Assembly (NCBI RefSeq): GCF_003149245.1
Contig: NZ_QGDL01000007.1
Location: 1-64,000, forward strand
Direction of reading: 5' to 3'
Length of the DNA stretch: 64,000 nt
Source of the DNA: Faecalicatena orotica
GTDB taxonomy: Bacteria; Bacillota; Clostridia; Lachnospirales; Lachnospiraceae
In this document: positions 35,040-43,686 of the stretch, one piece after another
How positions within the stretch are numbered: the first letter of the stretch is position 1
Layout of the letters: the number at the start of each line of letters is the position of its first letter
Notes under the pieces: generated by a model
The model's database searches: none
Told to the model about the DNA's origin: nothing
What the model saw: the letters and a program-made list of their open reading frames with translations, nothing else
Translations under genes and position numbers: made by a program

Positions 35040-35864
35040 ATGATTGAGAGCAAGAGTAAAGCTTCATTTGACACAGTAGATGGAAAAGTAGCTATTGTAA
35101 CTGGCGCCAGCCGTGGAATTGGAAGAGCCATTGCGTTCATGTATGGGGCAAATGGTATCAAGGTGGTTTGTGCAGCACGCAGTAAGGAACAGGGACAGGC
35201 AGTTGCAGACGAAATTTGTGCAGAAGGCGGGGAGGCTATATTCATCCAGACCGACTGCAGCAGTGCAGTACAGATAAAAAAACTGATTGATGAGACTGTG
35301 GAACATTATGGAAGATTAGATGGAATTGTAAATAATGCAGGAATCGGGCAGGGTGGAACACCGTTGCATGAATATGGAATAGAAGAGTATGAGCAAATAT
35401 TTGGCTTGAATAGTGAGGGAGTATTTGCCGGAATGAAATATGGTGCGGAAGCAATTCTGCGATCACACAGCGAGGGTGGATTTCTGATTAATGTAGCTTC
35501 TATTGCCGGTATTATGCCGCAGCGGGGACAGTCACTTTACACAGCTACAAAGTTCGGCGTAATAGGAATGACTAAGGCAGCAGCATTAGATTATGCACCG
35601 CATAATATTACCGTAAATGCAATTTGTCCCGGGTATACGAAAACAAGCATTTTTGGCGATGCACCGGAGCAGGCAATGGCATTTTTCAGCCAGGACTGTC
35701 CGGCAGGCCGAATGGGGGAGCCACAGGAGTGTGCATACCTTGCGTTATTCCTTGCCAGCGGGATGGCACGTTATATTACCGGGGCAGCAATTCCGGTGGA
35801 TGGGGCCCTTTCAGCGGGAAGTAAAAATGTAATACAGTGGAAACACCCGGAAATATTAGAATAA
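35040..35864 (+). CDS. Short-chain dehydrogenase/reductase
   Basis: 274 aa, ATG after AGGAGGTATAGAG. Classical SDR: cofactor loop TGASRGIGRA about residue 22, NNAGIG, catalytic Ser in NVASIAG and YxxxK as YTATK, then the PG motif in ICPGYTKTSIFG. Acts on a sugar or sugar acid, judging by the company of glycosidases; glucose 1-dehydrogenase-like enzymes are the closest in pattern. The exact substrate is not clear from sequence. Confidence 0.88.
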   Translation: MIESKSKASFDTVDGKVAIVTGASRGIGRAIAFMYGANGIKVVCAARSKEQGQAVADEICAEGGEAIFIQTDCSSAVQIKKLIDETVEHYGRLDGIVNNAGIGQGGTPLHEYGIEEYEQIFGLNSEGVFAGMKYGAEAILRSHSEGGFLINVASIAGIMPQRGQSLYTATKFGVIGMTKAAALDYAPHNITVNAICPGYTKTSIFGDAPEQAMAFFSQDCPAGRMGEPQECAYLALFLASGMARYITGAAIPVDGALSAGSKNVIQWKHPEILE

Positions 35865-35962
35865 TTATGTGCCAATGGCAGGATCTGTCTGTACACTGGT
35901 GAATACGCATTGTGTATAAGAAAAAGATTTGGCTGACTAAGAAAAGGATGGAGACAATACAT

Positions 35963-37480
35963 ATGAAGTGTTATGAAATGTTCGAATTGACTTTTAGTGG
36001 GCCCGAACCGGAAGGATCTTGGGCAGAGACAGATATTACCGGTATATTTCGGTGCGGAGATGATGAAAAAACGGTAAAAGGGTTTTATGACGGCGACGGA
36101 ATTTATAAAGTGCGTTTCCTGCCGCAGCGGATAGGAACTTATAGATGGAAAGTAGAGGGGGCTGTACAGGCAGAGGGTACAGAGGAATGTACGGCATCGG
36201 ACATAAGCCACGGCATGATACGGGCAGTGGGGACGCATTTTGAGTATGAAGACGGAACGAAATACCTTCCTTTCGGGACTACTGTCTATGCACTGGCACA
36301 CCAGACGGAAGACATGATTGAACAGACGCTGGAGTCACTGGCGGAGTCACCCTTTAACAAAGTACGGCACTGTATTTTCCCAAAACATTATGACTACAAT
36401 CACAATGACCCTGAATTCTATCCATTTGAGAAAGACACTGAAGGGAAGTGGGATGTCCACCATCCCTGCCTTGCCTATTGGAGACGTTTTGAGAAAATTA
36501 TTTTGAAAATGGGAGAGATGGGGATCGAAACAGACCTGATTCTTTTTCACCCATATGACCGTTGGGGCTTTGCTTTTCTAAATATGGAAGAGTGTATGGT
36601 ATATCTTGACTATGTCATGCGAAGGCTTGCGGCCTACCCGTATATATGGTGGAGTATAGCAAATGAGTATGATATTATGTTCCACCGTACAATAGAAGAT
36701 TGGTATCGAATTGAAGGCTTCATCACCGAAGGGGACCCCTACCGGCATTTGTTAAGCAGCCATAACTGTTTGAAGCTTTATAATTTTTCCAGACCGTCGG
36801 TGACGCACTGCTGTGTACAGACAATTGCGATGTACAAAGCTGATGAATGGCAGAAGCGGTTCCAAAAACCTGTAGTCTACGATGAGTGCTGTTACGAGGG
36901 GAATTTACAGCATGAATGGGGCAATATTTCCGGGTTTGAGATGGTGAACCGCTTCTGGTGTGCCTGTGTGAAAGGGGCATATGCGACCCACGGCGAGACA
37001 TTTTTAGACGATCAGGATGTCTTATGGTGGGCGAAAGGCGGAAAGCTCAAAGGAAAAAGTCCAAAGAGGATTGCTTTCTTAAAAGATCTGATGTACAGTC
37101 TTCCTTCTTATATGACTCCTTGGGAAGAACCATTCTGGGAGGATTTTGAGAAGGTGAAGGAAGCGAAGATGGGGGACGTGGAGGAACATCCGTATTTCAA
37201 GCTGATGGATTCTATGGACGAAGAAAACAGAGAAATACTTCAAATAAAAGATGCAAAATATACAGGGTGCTGTGGAGAAGAAGTATTCCTTAAGTATTAT
37301 GCGAGACAATGCGCAAGGGTATCCTCCATTCACTTGCCGAAGGATAAGAAGTACCGAATCGAAGTAATTGATGTCTGGAATATGACGAGGGAGACACTGT
37401 TAGAAGAGGCAGGCGGGACCGTTGAGTTCCAGATGCCCGGAAAAGAGGGGATTGCGGTCTTAGCGGTCCGTACAGATTAG
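35963..37480 (+). CDS. DUF5060/DUF4038-type glycoside hydrolase with DUF5605 end
   Basis: 505 aa from ATG at 35963 (GGAG at 35950); earlier in-frame starts lack a site. N-terminal beta-sandwich DUF5060 (residues 1-75, MFELTFSGPEPEGSW, YRWKVEGAV). TIM barrel with YLPFGTTVYALAHQ, candidate catalytic acids in WSIANEYDIMF and VYDECCYEG. C-terminal ~85 residues (YYARQCARVSSIHLP ... MPGKEGIAVLAVRTD) match the DUF5605 pattern. The family is seen in polysaccharide loci and includes apiosidase/galactosidase-like enzymes; specificity unknown. Confidence 0.83.
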   Translation: MKCYEMFELTFSGPEPEGSWAETDITGIFRCGDDEKTVKGFYDGDGIYKVRFLPQRIGTYRWKVEGAVQAEGTEECTASDISHGMIRAVGTHFEYEDGTKYLPFGTTVYALAHQTEDMIEQTLESLAESPFNKVRHCIFPKHYDYNHNDPEFYPFEKDTEGKWDVHHPCLAYWRRFEKIILKMGEMGIETDLILFHPYDRWGFAFLNMEECMVYLDYVMRRLAAYPYIWWSIANEYDIMFHRTIEDWYRIEGFITEGDPYRHLLSSHNCLKLYNFSRPSVTHCCVQTIAMYKADEWQKRFQKPVVYDECCYEGNLQHEWGNISGFEMVNRFWCACVKGAYATHGETFLDDQDVLWWAKGGKLKGKSPKRIAFLKDLMYSLPSYMTPWEEPFWEDFEKVKEAKMGDVEEHPYFKLMDSMDEENREILQIKDAKYTGCCGEEVFLKYYARQCARVSSIHLPKDKKYRIEVIDVWNMTRETLLEEAGGTVEFQMPGKEGIAVLAVRTD

Positions 37481-37534
37481 ATTCACTATTTAATGATGGG
37501 ATTTTTAACTGATAAAGGAGAGATAAAAAATAAA

Positions 37535-39772
37535 ATGAGAAAGATAATCGAATTGAAAGAAGCCTGGAATTTTGTGAAAACAGCCGGAACACCGGAAGAA
37601 GCTGTAAATGCGCAGGGAATGGAAGTCACCCTCCCGCATACATGGAACGCTGTGGACGGGCAGGACGGCGGTAATGATTATTACAGAGGGACCTGCTGGT
37701 ACACAAGGAAAATTGAGAAACCTGTGTTGGAAGAAAACGATCATGTGTACCTTGAATTCCTTGGCGCCGCAATGACTGCCGATGTGTTCTGGAACGGTGA
37801 GAAATTAGCGCATCATGAAGGCGGATATTCTACATTCCGTGTAGACGTCACCGGACATTTACAGGAAGTAAATGACCTGGCAGTTGCGTTGGATAATGAT
37901 GATAATGATCATGTATATCCGCAGAAAGCAGATTTTACATTTTATGGCGGGCTTTACCGAATGGTGAATCTGATTGTGGTTCCGAAGGCACACTTTGATC
38001 TGGACTATGCAGGCGGGAATGGAATCGCGGTTACTCCGGAAGTACATTGCGATGAGAACAGGGTACCGACCGGAAAAGCGACTGTCACAGTTGAAGCATG
38101 GGTAAAAGGAAGCGACGGCCCGGTTGCCATTACGATTACCGGGGAGGATTCTCGGCAGCAGACTGCAGAAGTGATTGATGGGAAGGCAACGGCAGTGTTT
38201 ACATTGGAGAATGTCCATCTATGGGATGGTGTAAAGGATCCGTATTTATACACTGCAAAGGCAGAACTGGAAAGCGGAGATGCCGTGGAGACACGGTTTG
38301 GGTGCAGAAGCTTTTATGCGGACCCGCAAAAGGGATTTGTGCTTAATGGAAAGGTATATCCGCTCCGCGGTGTGAGCCGTCATCAGGACCGGGCAGGTGC
38401 CGGAAATGCACTGACTCTGGACATGCATAGGAAGGATATGGAAATAATCAAAGAAATTGGGGCGAATACCCTGCGCCTTGCGCATTATCAGCATGCACAG
38501 GAATTCTATGACCTCTGTGATGAATACGGGATGGTCGTATGGGCTGAGATTCCCTTTATCACACTTTTCTTAAAGAACGGGCGGGGGAATACCTTAAGCC
38601 AGATGAGGGAACTGGTGGTTCAGAATTACAATCATCCATCCATTGTATGCTGGGGACTTTCGAATGAGATTACGGCGGCGAGTCCGGTGAATGAGACGCT
38701 GCTTGAGAACCACAGGGCCCTGAATGATCTGTGCCACGAATTAGACAAGACACGTTTTACCACGATGGCCAACGTATTCATGCAGGAAACGGACAGTCCG
38801 CTTCTTGAGATTCCGGATGTGAACAGCTATAATCTTTATTTTGGCTGGTATCTGGGTGAATTGGAGCAGAACGATGAATTTTTCGATGAATATCATAAGA
38901 AGTATCCGGACCGCTGTATTGGATTTTCGGAATATGGTGCTGATGCGAACCCACAGTATCACAGTACTGCACCAACTCATGGCGATTATTCTGAGACATA
39001 TCAGACAATTTACCATGAACACATTCTGAAGATGATTGAAGAACGCCCATATCTCTGGGCGACCCATGTGTGGAATATGTTCGATTTCGCGGCAGACGGA
39101 CGGGATGAAGGCGGCAAACATGGCGTGAACCAGAAAGGTCTTGTGTCGATGGACCGGAAACTGAAAAAGGATGCTTTTTATCTGTACAAGGCTTACTGGA
39201 ATAAAGAGGATGCTTTCGTCCATATCTGCGGACGACGCTATATAGACCGGACGGAAGAAAATACAGAGGTAAAAGTATATTCCAATCAGGACGAGGTATC
39301 TTTGTATGTGGACGGTATCCTGTTTGATACAAAGAAGGGCAGCCGGATCTTCTGCTTCACAGTTCCAATCTCTGCGGATCATGAGATTACAGCAAAATCA
39401 GGAAACTGTTCGGATACCATTCACATCCGTAAAGCAGAGCAGGCTAATCCGGATTATGTGATGGGGGAGATAAAAGATGTAATCAATTGGTTTGACGATG
39501 AGGAATACAAACCAGATTTCTATTCCATTAAGGATACTATGGCAGAACTACAGGCAAGTCCAAAAGCCGGGGTGATTTTAGGTCAGCTGATGCAGCAGGG
39601 AGCCGGGGCAAGAGGAGATGTGGCAGAGAGTGTAAAGGATAACCCAAATCTGGTCCGCATGATGGGCAGAATGACTCTGGAGAGTATGCTGGGACACATG
39701 AAAGACAGCATAACAGAGGAGCAGGTAAAAGGACTGAACCGTATGCTCCAGCAGATTAAAAGGGGAGAATAA
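37535..39772 (+). CDS. GH2 family beta-galactosidase/beta-glucuronidase-like enzyme
   Basis: 745 aa from ATG at 37535 (AAAGGAGAG upstream). Sugar-binding jelly roll at the N-terminus (EAWNFVKTAGTPEEA, VTLPHTWNAVDGQDGG), immunoglobulin-like middle, TIM barrel with LRGVSRHQDRAG. Acid/base Glu in CWGLSNEITAA and nucleophile Glu in GFSEYGADANP. No signal peptide. The last ~100 residues (from MGEIKDVINWFDDEEYKPDF) are helical and not part of the standard GH2 core. Works with the GH35-like and propeller enzymes on the imported glycan. Confidence 0.93.
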   Translation: MRKIIELKEAWNFVKTAGTPEEAVNAQGMEVTLPHTWNAVDGQDGGNDYYRGTCWYTRKIEKPVLEENDHVYLEFLGAAMTADVFWNGEKLAHHEGGYSTFRVDVTGHLQEVNDLAVALDNDDNDHVYPQKADFTFYGGLYRMVNLIVVPKAHFDLDYAGGNGIAVTPEVHCDENRVPTGKATVTVEAWVKGSDGPVAITITGEDSRQQTAEVIDGKATAVFTLENVHLWDGVKDPYLYTAKAELESGDAVETRFGCRSFYADPQKGFVLNGKVYPLRGVSRHQDRAGAGNALTLDMHRKDMEIIKEIGANTLRLAHYQHAQEFYDLCDEYGMVVWAEIPFITLFLKNGRGNTLSQMRELVVQNYNHPSIVCWGLSNEITAASPVNETLLENHRALNDLCHELDKTRFTTMANVFMQETDSPLLEIPDVNSYNLYFGWYLGELEQNDEFFDEYHKKYPDRCIGFSEYGADANPQYHSTAPTHGDYSETYQTIYHEHILKMIEERPYLWATHVWNMFDFAADGRDEGGKHGVNQKGLVSMDRKLKKDAFYLYKAYWNKEDAFVHICGRRYIDRTEENTEVKVYSNQDEVSLYVDGILFDTKKGSRIFCFTVPISADHEITAKSGNCSDTIHIRKAEQANPDYVMGEIKDVINWFDDEEYKPDFYSIKDTMAELQASPKAGVILGQLMQQGAGARGDVAESVKDNPNLVRMMGRMTLESMLGHMKDSITEEQVKGLNRMLQQIKRGE

Positions 39773-39793
39773 AATTAGAAAGGAAGCTTCAAT

Positions 39794-41599
39794 ATGAATT
39801 ATTATTGCAATCCCATTAATATGAATTACCGTTACCAGTTTAATGATGACCCGCGCAGAGAAGGGATACAGGTCGCAAGGGAGGCTGCGGATCCCTCTAT
39901 GATATGCTTTCAGGGCAGTTATTATATCTTTGCATCCATGCAATTAAGCGTGTGGGTATCCAAGGACCTTGTCCACTGGGAGAGCCACAGGCTGCCGGAA
40001 GAACTGCCTTTGTATGATTATGCGCCGGATGCCAGGGTAGTGGGGGAGTATGTATATTTTTGTGCTTCCAGACGTGGAGAAGTGTGTGATTATTACCGGA
40101 CAAAGGATATACTAAAGGGGCCCTATGAAAAAATAGAGGGTACATTTGATTTCTGGGACCCTAACCTGTTTTGTGACGATGATGGGAGACTATATTTTTA
40201 CTGGGGCTGTTCCAATGTAACGCCTCTGTGGGGTGTGGAACTGGATCCGGTTACCATGCATCCGCTTGGTGAACGGAAGACATTAATTACCGGAGATGCA
40301 TGGAGTAAAGGGTATGAGCGCGCAGGGGAAAACCACAGTAAGCCGCCGAAAAGTGACGAAGAGACAGAGGCTGCTTTTCAGCAGTTTTTAAAGGCACAGG
40401 GGACCTCGGCAGCCGACACCTCTGATGAATACATACCTTTAATCAAAGGGATGCTCAGTGATAAGCCGTATATTGAAGGGGCATGGATGGACAAGTATCA
40501 GGGAAAATATTACCTTCAGTATGCGTGTCCGGGAACCCAGTACAATATTTATGCGGATGGGGTGTATGTGGGTAACAGTCCGCTGGGTCCATTTGAACTG
40601 GCGGAAAATAATCCATACTCTTATAAACCGGGCGGATTCATCAGAGGGGCCGGACATGGATCAACAATGAAGGATATACAGGGGAACCTGTGGCATGCTT
40701 CTACCATGCAGATTAGCATCAATCACGATTTTGAACGTCGTGTCGGACTCTGGAGGGCCGGGTTTGACGAAGACGGGGCACTTTTCTGCAACCAGCGTTA
40801 TGGAGACTGGCCGGCAGCGGTGGGAGAAGGGAAGGCAGACCCGTGGGAGGAACCGAAGTGGTACTTGCTGAGTTATAAGAAAAAGGCAGAGGCATCCTCA
40901 TATGAAGAAGGCAGGGAACCCATGTATGCTGCGGATGAAAACGTACAGACATGGTGGCGCGCTGAAACAGCAGATCCCGGGGAGTGGCTGCAGCTGGACT
41001 TAGGAGAGGAATACGATGTTCATGCGGTTCAGATTAATTTTGCAGATGACAAAATTGATATACCGGTACCGGGAAAAATCCGGGGGACAACGCAGGCGCG
41101 CTATATTGATGAAGCCGATTATGTTACCCGCTGGAAATTGGAAGGGTCACTGGATGGAGAAACATATTTTGTTGTTGAAGATAAGTCCCAGGCCGGAACA
41201 GACCTGCCACATGATCTGGTTATCAGAGAAGACGGAATTTGTGTACGTTTCCTGAGACTTACAATATATGAAATTCCCTATGCACAAAAATCCTGCATTT
41301 CAGGTCTGCGTGTCTTTGGAACAGGAAATGGGGAGAAGCCGGCTGTACCGGAATTTCTGGCTGAGCGGATCAGTGATATGGATATGAAGGTGGCGATACA
41401 GGGTGAAAACGCGGTTGGCTATAATATTCTCTGGGGAAGCAGCCCGGAAAAACTATATCATAGCTTTATGGTTTTTGGTACAGAACAAATTGTGGGTGCA
41501 CTGGTAGCGGGTAGAGAGTACTATGTCCGTGTAGACGCATTTAATGAAAATGGGATTACTGAAGGGAAGGCAGTACAATTAAGGGGCGGTAAACAATGA
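39794..41599 (+). CDS. GH43-family glycosidase with CBM32 (F5/8C) and fibronectin-like end
   Basis: 601 aa, ATG after AGGAAGCTTCAAT. Propeller domain to about residue 350: DPSMICFQGSYYIFASMQLS, DFWDPNLFCDDDGRLYFYW, and YIEGAWMDKYQGKYYLQYA supply the acidic residues expected in GH43. Residues about 360-515 form an F5/8 type C/CBM32-like beta-sandwich (TWWRAETADPGEWLQLDLG, KWKLEGS-type strand RWKLEGSLDG). A short Fn3-like tail ends at LRGGKQ. Cytosolic. Last gene of the glycan locus. Confidence 0.88.
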   Translation: MNYYCNPINMNYRYQFNDDPRREGIQVAREAADPSMICFQGSYYIFASMQLSVWVSKDLVHWESHRLPEELPLYDYAPDARVVGEYVYFCASRRGEVCDYYRTKDILKGPYEKIEGTFDFWDPNLFCDDDGRLYFYWGCSNVTPLWGVELDPVTMHPLGERKTLITGDAWSKGYERAGENHSKPPKSDEETEAAFQQFLKAQGTSAADTSDEYIPLIKGMLSDKPYIEGAWMDKYQGKYYLQYACPGTQYNIYADGVYVGNSPLGPFELAENNPYSYKPGGFIRGAGHGSTMKDIQGNLWHASTMQISINHDFERRVGLWRAGFDEDGALFCNQRYGDWPAAVGEGKADPWEEPKWYLLSYKKKAEASSYEEGREPMYAADENVQTWWRAETADPGEWLQLDLGEEYDVHAVQINFADDKIDIPVPGKIRGTTQARYIDEADYVTRWKLEGSLDGETYFVVEDKSQAGTDLPHDLVIREDGICVRFLRLTIYEIPYAQKSCISGLRVFGTGNGEKPAVPEFLAERISDMDMKVAIQGENAVGYNILWGSSPEKLYHSFMVFGTEQIVGALVAGREYYVRVDAFNENGITEGKAVQLRGGKQ

Positions 41600-41741
41600 A
41601 GTGACTTTTGTGAAAACCTTAATTCAAATAGGAGATAAAATTTATACTAACAGTATAATGACAAATCGGTTTTCATGTGTTATATTGATGTAGAACAAGG
41701 AAAAGCGGACAGGGAAAGTCCGGAGAAAGGAAGCAAATATA
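41600..41741 (+). promoter_or_regulatory. Gap between the glycan locus and the rtcB island
   Basis: Contains TATACTAACAGTATA, a short palindrome near 41643, and a small hairpin GGAC/GTCC at about 41707. A GGAGAAAGGAAG ribosome site leads into the 39-codon ORF. No terminator for the GH43 gene is obvious. Confidence 0.4.
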
Positions 41742-41861
41742 ATGACAGCAATGATAAATGTAAATCTGTTTAATAGTGAACGCTGCTATGGTCTTGATAA
41801 AGAACATAGTTTCCTTTTTGTGTGTTCCGATAAGTTAAGCAGATTGAAGCGTCAGGGCTGA
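41742..41861 (+). CDS. Small 39-aa ORF of unknown function upstream of rtcB
   Basis: ATG after CGGAGAAAGGAAGCAAATATA. The product starts MTAMINVNLFNSERCYGLDK and ends FLFVCSDKLSRLKRQG. I do not recognise it. It has a good ribosome site and is closed by a strong terminator, so it may be a real small gene or the start of a truncated one. Confidence 0.45.
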   Translation: MTAMINVNLFNSERCYGLDKEHSFLFVCSDKLSRLKRQG

Positions 41862-41888
41862 AATCAGGTGTAATAGATATGTTTATTG

Positions 41889-41918
41889 ACCGCTTATCTT
41901 ATGGATAGGCGGTTTTTT
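41889..41918 (+). terminator. Terminator after the 39-aa ORF
   Basis: ACCGCTTATC pairs with GATAGGCGGT (one G-U) around a 5-nt loop, followed by six T residues. Confidence 0.85.
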
Positions 41919-41953
41919 AATTTCATAGGAAAGTACGTCCTATGAAATTAAAA
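41915..41953. repeat. Perfect 16-bp inverted repeat
   Basis: TTTTAATTTCATAGGA and its exact reverse complement TCCTATGAAATTAAAA are separated by 7 nt (AAGTACG). It starts in the T tract of the preceding terminator and marks the point where the sequence switches to high GC, so it may be an element boundary. Confidence 0.8.
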
Positions 41954-41973
41954 GCCCTCCGGGGGATGCGCAC

Positions 41974-42037
41974 TGCGGCGTATAAGGCAGATGTCGCGAT
42001 GCGACCGCCGCAGGCGCGAGTTTCGCAAGCGAAACTC
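41974..42037 (+). ncRNA. GC-rich folded leader directly upstream of rtcB
   Basis: TGCGGCG (41974-41980) pairs with CGCCGCA (42006-42012). Inside it is the hairpin GTCGC-GAT-GCGAC (41993-42005). It is followed at once by a perfect 9-bp hairpin GAGTTTCGC-AA-GCGAAACTC (42018-42037). The rtcB ribosome site AAGGAGG comes 15 nt later. The element is far richer in GC than its flanks. A 5'-UTR structure of rtcB or an interspersed repeat both fit. Confidence 0.55.
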
Positions 42038-42069
42038 TATTTTATGTAGAGAAGGAGGAGGGCGCAGCG

Positions 42070-43272
42070 ATGTTAGAGATAAAAGGTGCAAAGACAACTG
42101 CTGTTTGTTACGCAAATATTATTGAGGAAGAAGCAATCGAACAGATCCGCAGAATGTGTGATCAGGATTTTACGGAAGGCTGCCGTGTCAGGATTATGCC
42201 GGATGTCCATGCAGGAAAAGGCTGTACGATTGGAACGACTATGACTGTAAATGGGAAAGCAGTGCCCAATGTTGTAGGTGTAGATATTGGATGTGGAATG
42301 TATACGGTGAATCTTGGAAAACAGGAGATCAATCTGGGAAAATTTGATGAAGCATGTCATTTTATTCCATCTGGGAAAAATGCCTGGGAAGGAAGGCAGG
42401 AGAGGTTTGATTTGACGGAACTTCGATGTTACCGTTCTTTACAAAAAACAAAATGGATCGGGAGAAGCCTTGGGACATTAGGAGGCGGGAACCACTTTAT
42501 TGAGATTGACCGGGCAGCAGATGGGACGAATTATCTTGTGATCCATACAGGAAGCCGGAACCTTGGGAAACAAGTGGCTGAGATTTATCAGCAGCTTGCC
42601 ATCGAATTACATCAGGGGAAAGAGGAATATTTTAAAAAGAAAGATGCGCTGATTGCAGAATACAAAGCAGCAGGGCGAAGAAAAGAAATCCAGCAGGCAT
42701 TGAAAGAGCTCCATTGGAAGAATAAACCATTGTTTATTCCAGAAGACCTCTGCTATGTGTATGGAAGTTACTTAGAGGATTATCTGCATGATGTAGATAT
42801 TTGCCAGAAATTTGCCCTCAGAAATAGAGAATTATTGTCAGAGATATTACTTGATCGATGCGGATTGGAAGGAAAAGACGTATTCCATACGATTCATAAC
42901 TATATTGATGTGGATGAAATGATTTTGCGAAAAGGAGCAATCGCGGCACATAAAGGGGAAAAGGTGCTGATTCCGATTAATATGCGGGATGGAAGTATTC
43001 TGGCAGCAGGAAAGGGAAATCCGGAATGGAACTTTTCGGCTCCTCATGGTGCAGGGCGTCTGATGTCTAGAACAAAGGCAAAAGCAACACTGAGTCTGGA
43101 AGCATATAAAGATGCTATGATAGGAATTTATACGACTTCCGTCAATGAAGCAACATTAGATGAGGCTCCATTTGCGTATAAGTCTTTAGAAGACATTATT
43201 GATGTGATTCGGGATTCTGTAGATATTATTGATATTATGAAACCAATTTATAATTTTAAGGCGTCAGACTGA
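42070..43272 (+). CDS. rtcB: RNA-splicing ligase RtcB
   Basis: 400 aa. GTP- and Mn2+-dependent ligase joining 2',3'-cyclic phosphate (or 3'-phosphate) and 5'-OH RNA ends, used in RNA repair. Landmarks: RIMPDVHAGKGCTIGTTM, VGVDIGCGM (metal-binding Cys), GTLGGGNHFIE, IHTGSRNLG, HNYIDVDE, and the guanylylated His in FSAPHGAGRLMSRTKA. The length fits short bacterial RtcB. No archease (RtcA/RtcR) partner is nearby; instead a small XRE gene follows. Locus sits among decayed genes, suggesting a mobile or accessory island. Confidence 0.95.
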   Translation: MLEIKGAKTTAVCYANIIEEEAIEQIRRMCDQDFTEGCRVRIMPDVHAGKGCTIGTTMTVNGKAVPNVVGVDIGCGMYTVNLGKQEINLGKFDEACHFIPSGKNAWEGRQERFDLTELRCYRSLQKTKWIGRSLGTLGGGNHFIEIDRAADGTNYLVIHTGSRNLGKQVAEIYQQLAIELHQGKEEYFKKKDALIAEYKAAGRRKEIQQALKELHWKNKPLFIPEDLCYVYGSYLEDYLHDVDICQKFALRNRELLSEILLDRCGLEGKDVFHTIHNYIDVDEMILRKGAIAAHKGEKVLIPINMRDGSILAAGKGNPEWNFSAPHGAGRLMSRTKAKATLSLEAYKDAMIGIYTTSVNEATLDEAPFAYKSLEDIIDVIRDSVDIIDIMKPIYNFKASD

Positions 43273-43295
43273 TTTTTTTCTGTGTCAGTCTGACG
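43262..43295. repeat. 11-bp inverted repeat overlapping the rtcB stop codon
   Basis: CGTCAGACTGA and TCAGTCTGACG are exact reverse complements with a T-rich 12-nt loop. The first arm includes the TGA of rtcB. The T tract lies in the loop, so it is not an ordinary terminator; an operator for the XRE gene or an RNA-stability hairpin is possible. Confidence 0.65.
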
Positions 43296-43322
43296 ACCGG
43301 CACAGAAAGGAGAGAAGAGGCC

Positions 43323-43601
43323 ATGTCAGGTTTTCCAATGATTGATATGGTGAGGACAGGGGAGAATATTTTAAAATTGAGACAGCAGAAAAAGCTGTCA
43401 GTAAAGGAGCTACAGCTTATTTTCGGTTTTGAGACACCACAGGCAATTTATAAGTGGCAGCATGGAACTGCATTGCCTACGGTGGATAATCTGGTGATTT
43501 TATCGATTATTTTTGAGGTGAAAATGGAGGATATTCTTGTTTTGTCTGAGAAAAAAGAGATGAAAATGTGTGAGAGATATCTGAGGTATGTTTTCTCCTA
43601 A
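43323..43601 (+). CDS. Small XRE-type helix-turn-helix protein
   Basis: 92 aa, ATG after AAAGGAGAGAAGAGGCC. HTH_3 pattern: RTGENILKLRQQKKLSVKEL, FGFETPQAIYKWQHGTALPT, VDNLVILSIIFEVKMEDIL. There is no other domain. Genes of this type sit next to rtcB or in mobile islands in Lachnospiraceae; a link to RtcB control is inference from the 50-nt spacing. Confidence 0.85.
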   Translation: MSGFPMIDMVRTGENILKLRQQKKLSVKELQLIFGFETPQAIYKWQHGTALPTVDNLVILSIIFEVKMEDILVLSEKKEMKMCERYLRYVFS

Positions 43602-43606
43602 ATAAA

Positions 43607-43635
43607 AGAGGGAGAGACTCGAAGGTTCTCCCTCT
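43607..43635. repeat. 9-bp inverted repeat downstream of the XRE gene
   Basis: AGAGGGAGA pairs with TCTCCCTCT around an 11-nt loop. No T run follows on the plus strand; on the minus strand TTTTATTT follows, so it could terminate the incoming DUF4143 relic. Confidence 0.55.
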
Positions 43636-43686
43636 GGGTACAGGCTTCGCAAGTTTTCGTAAAACGATTACTTAATGAATTTATTA

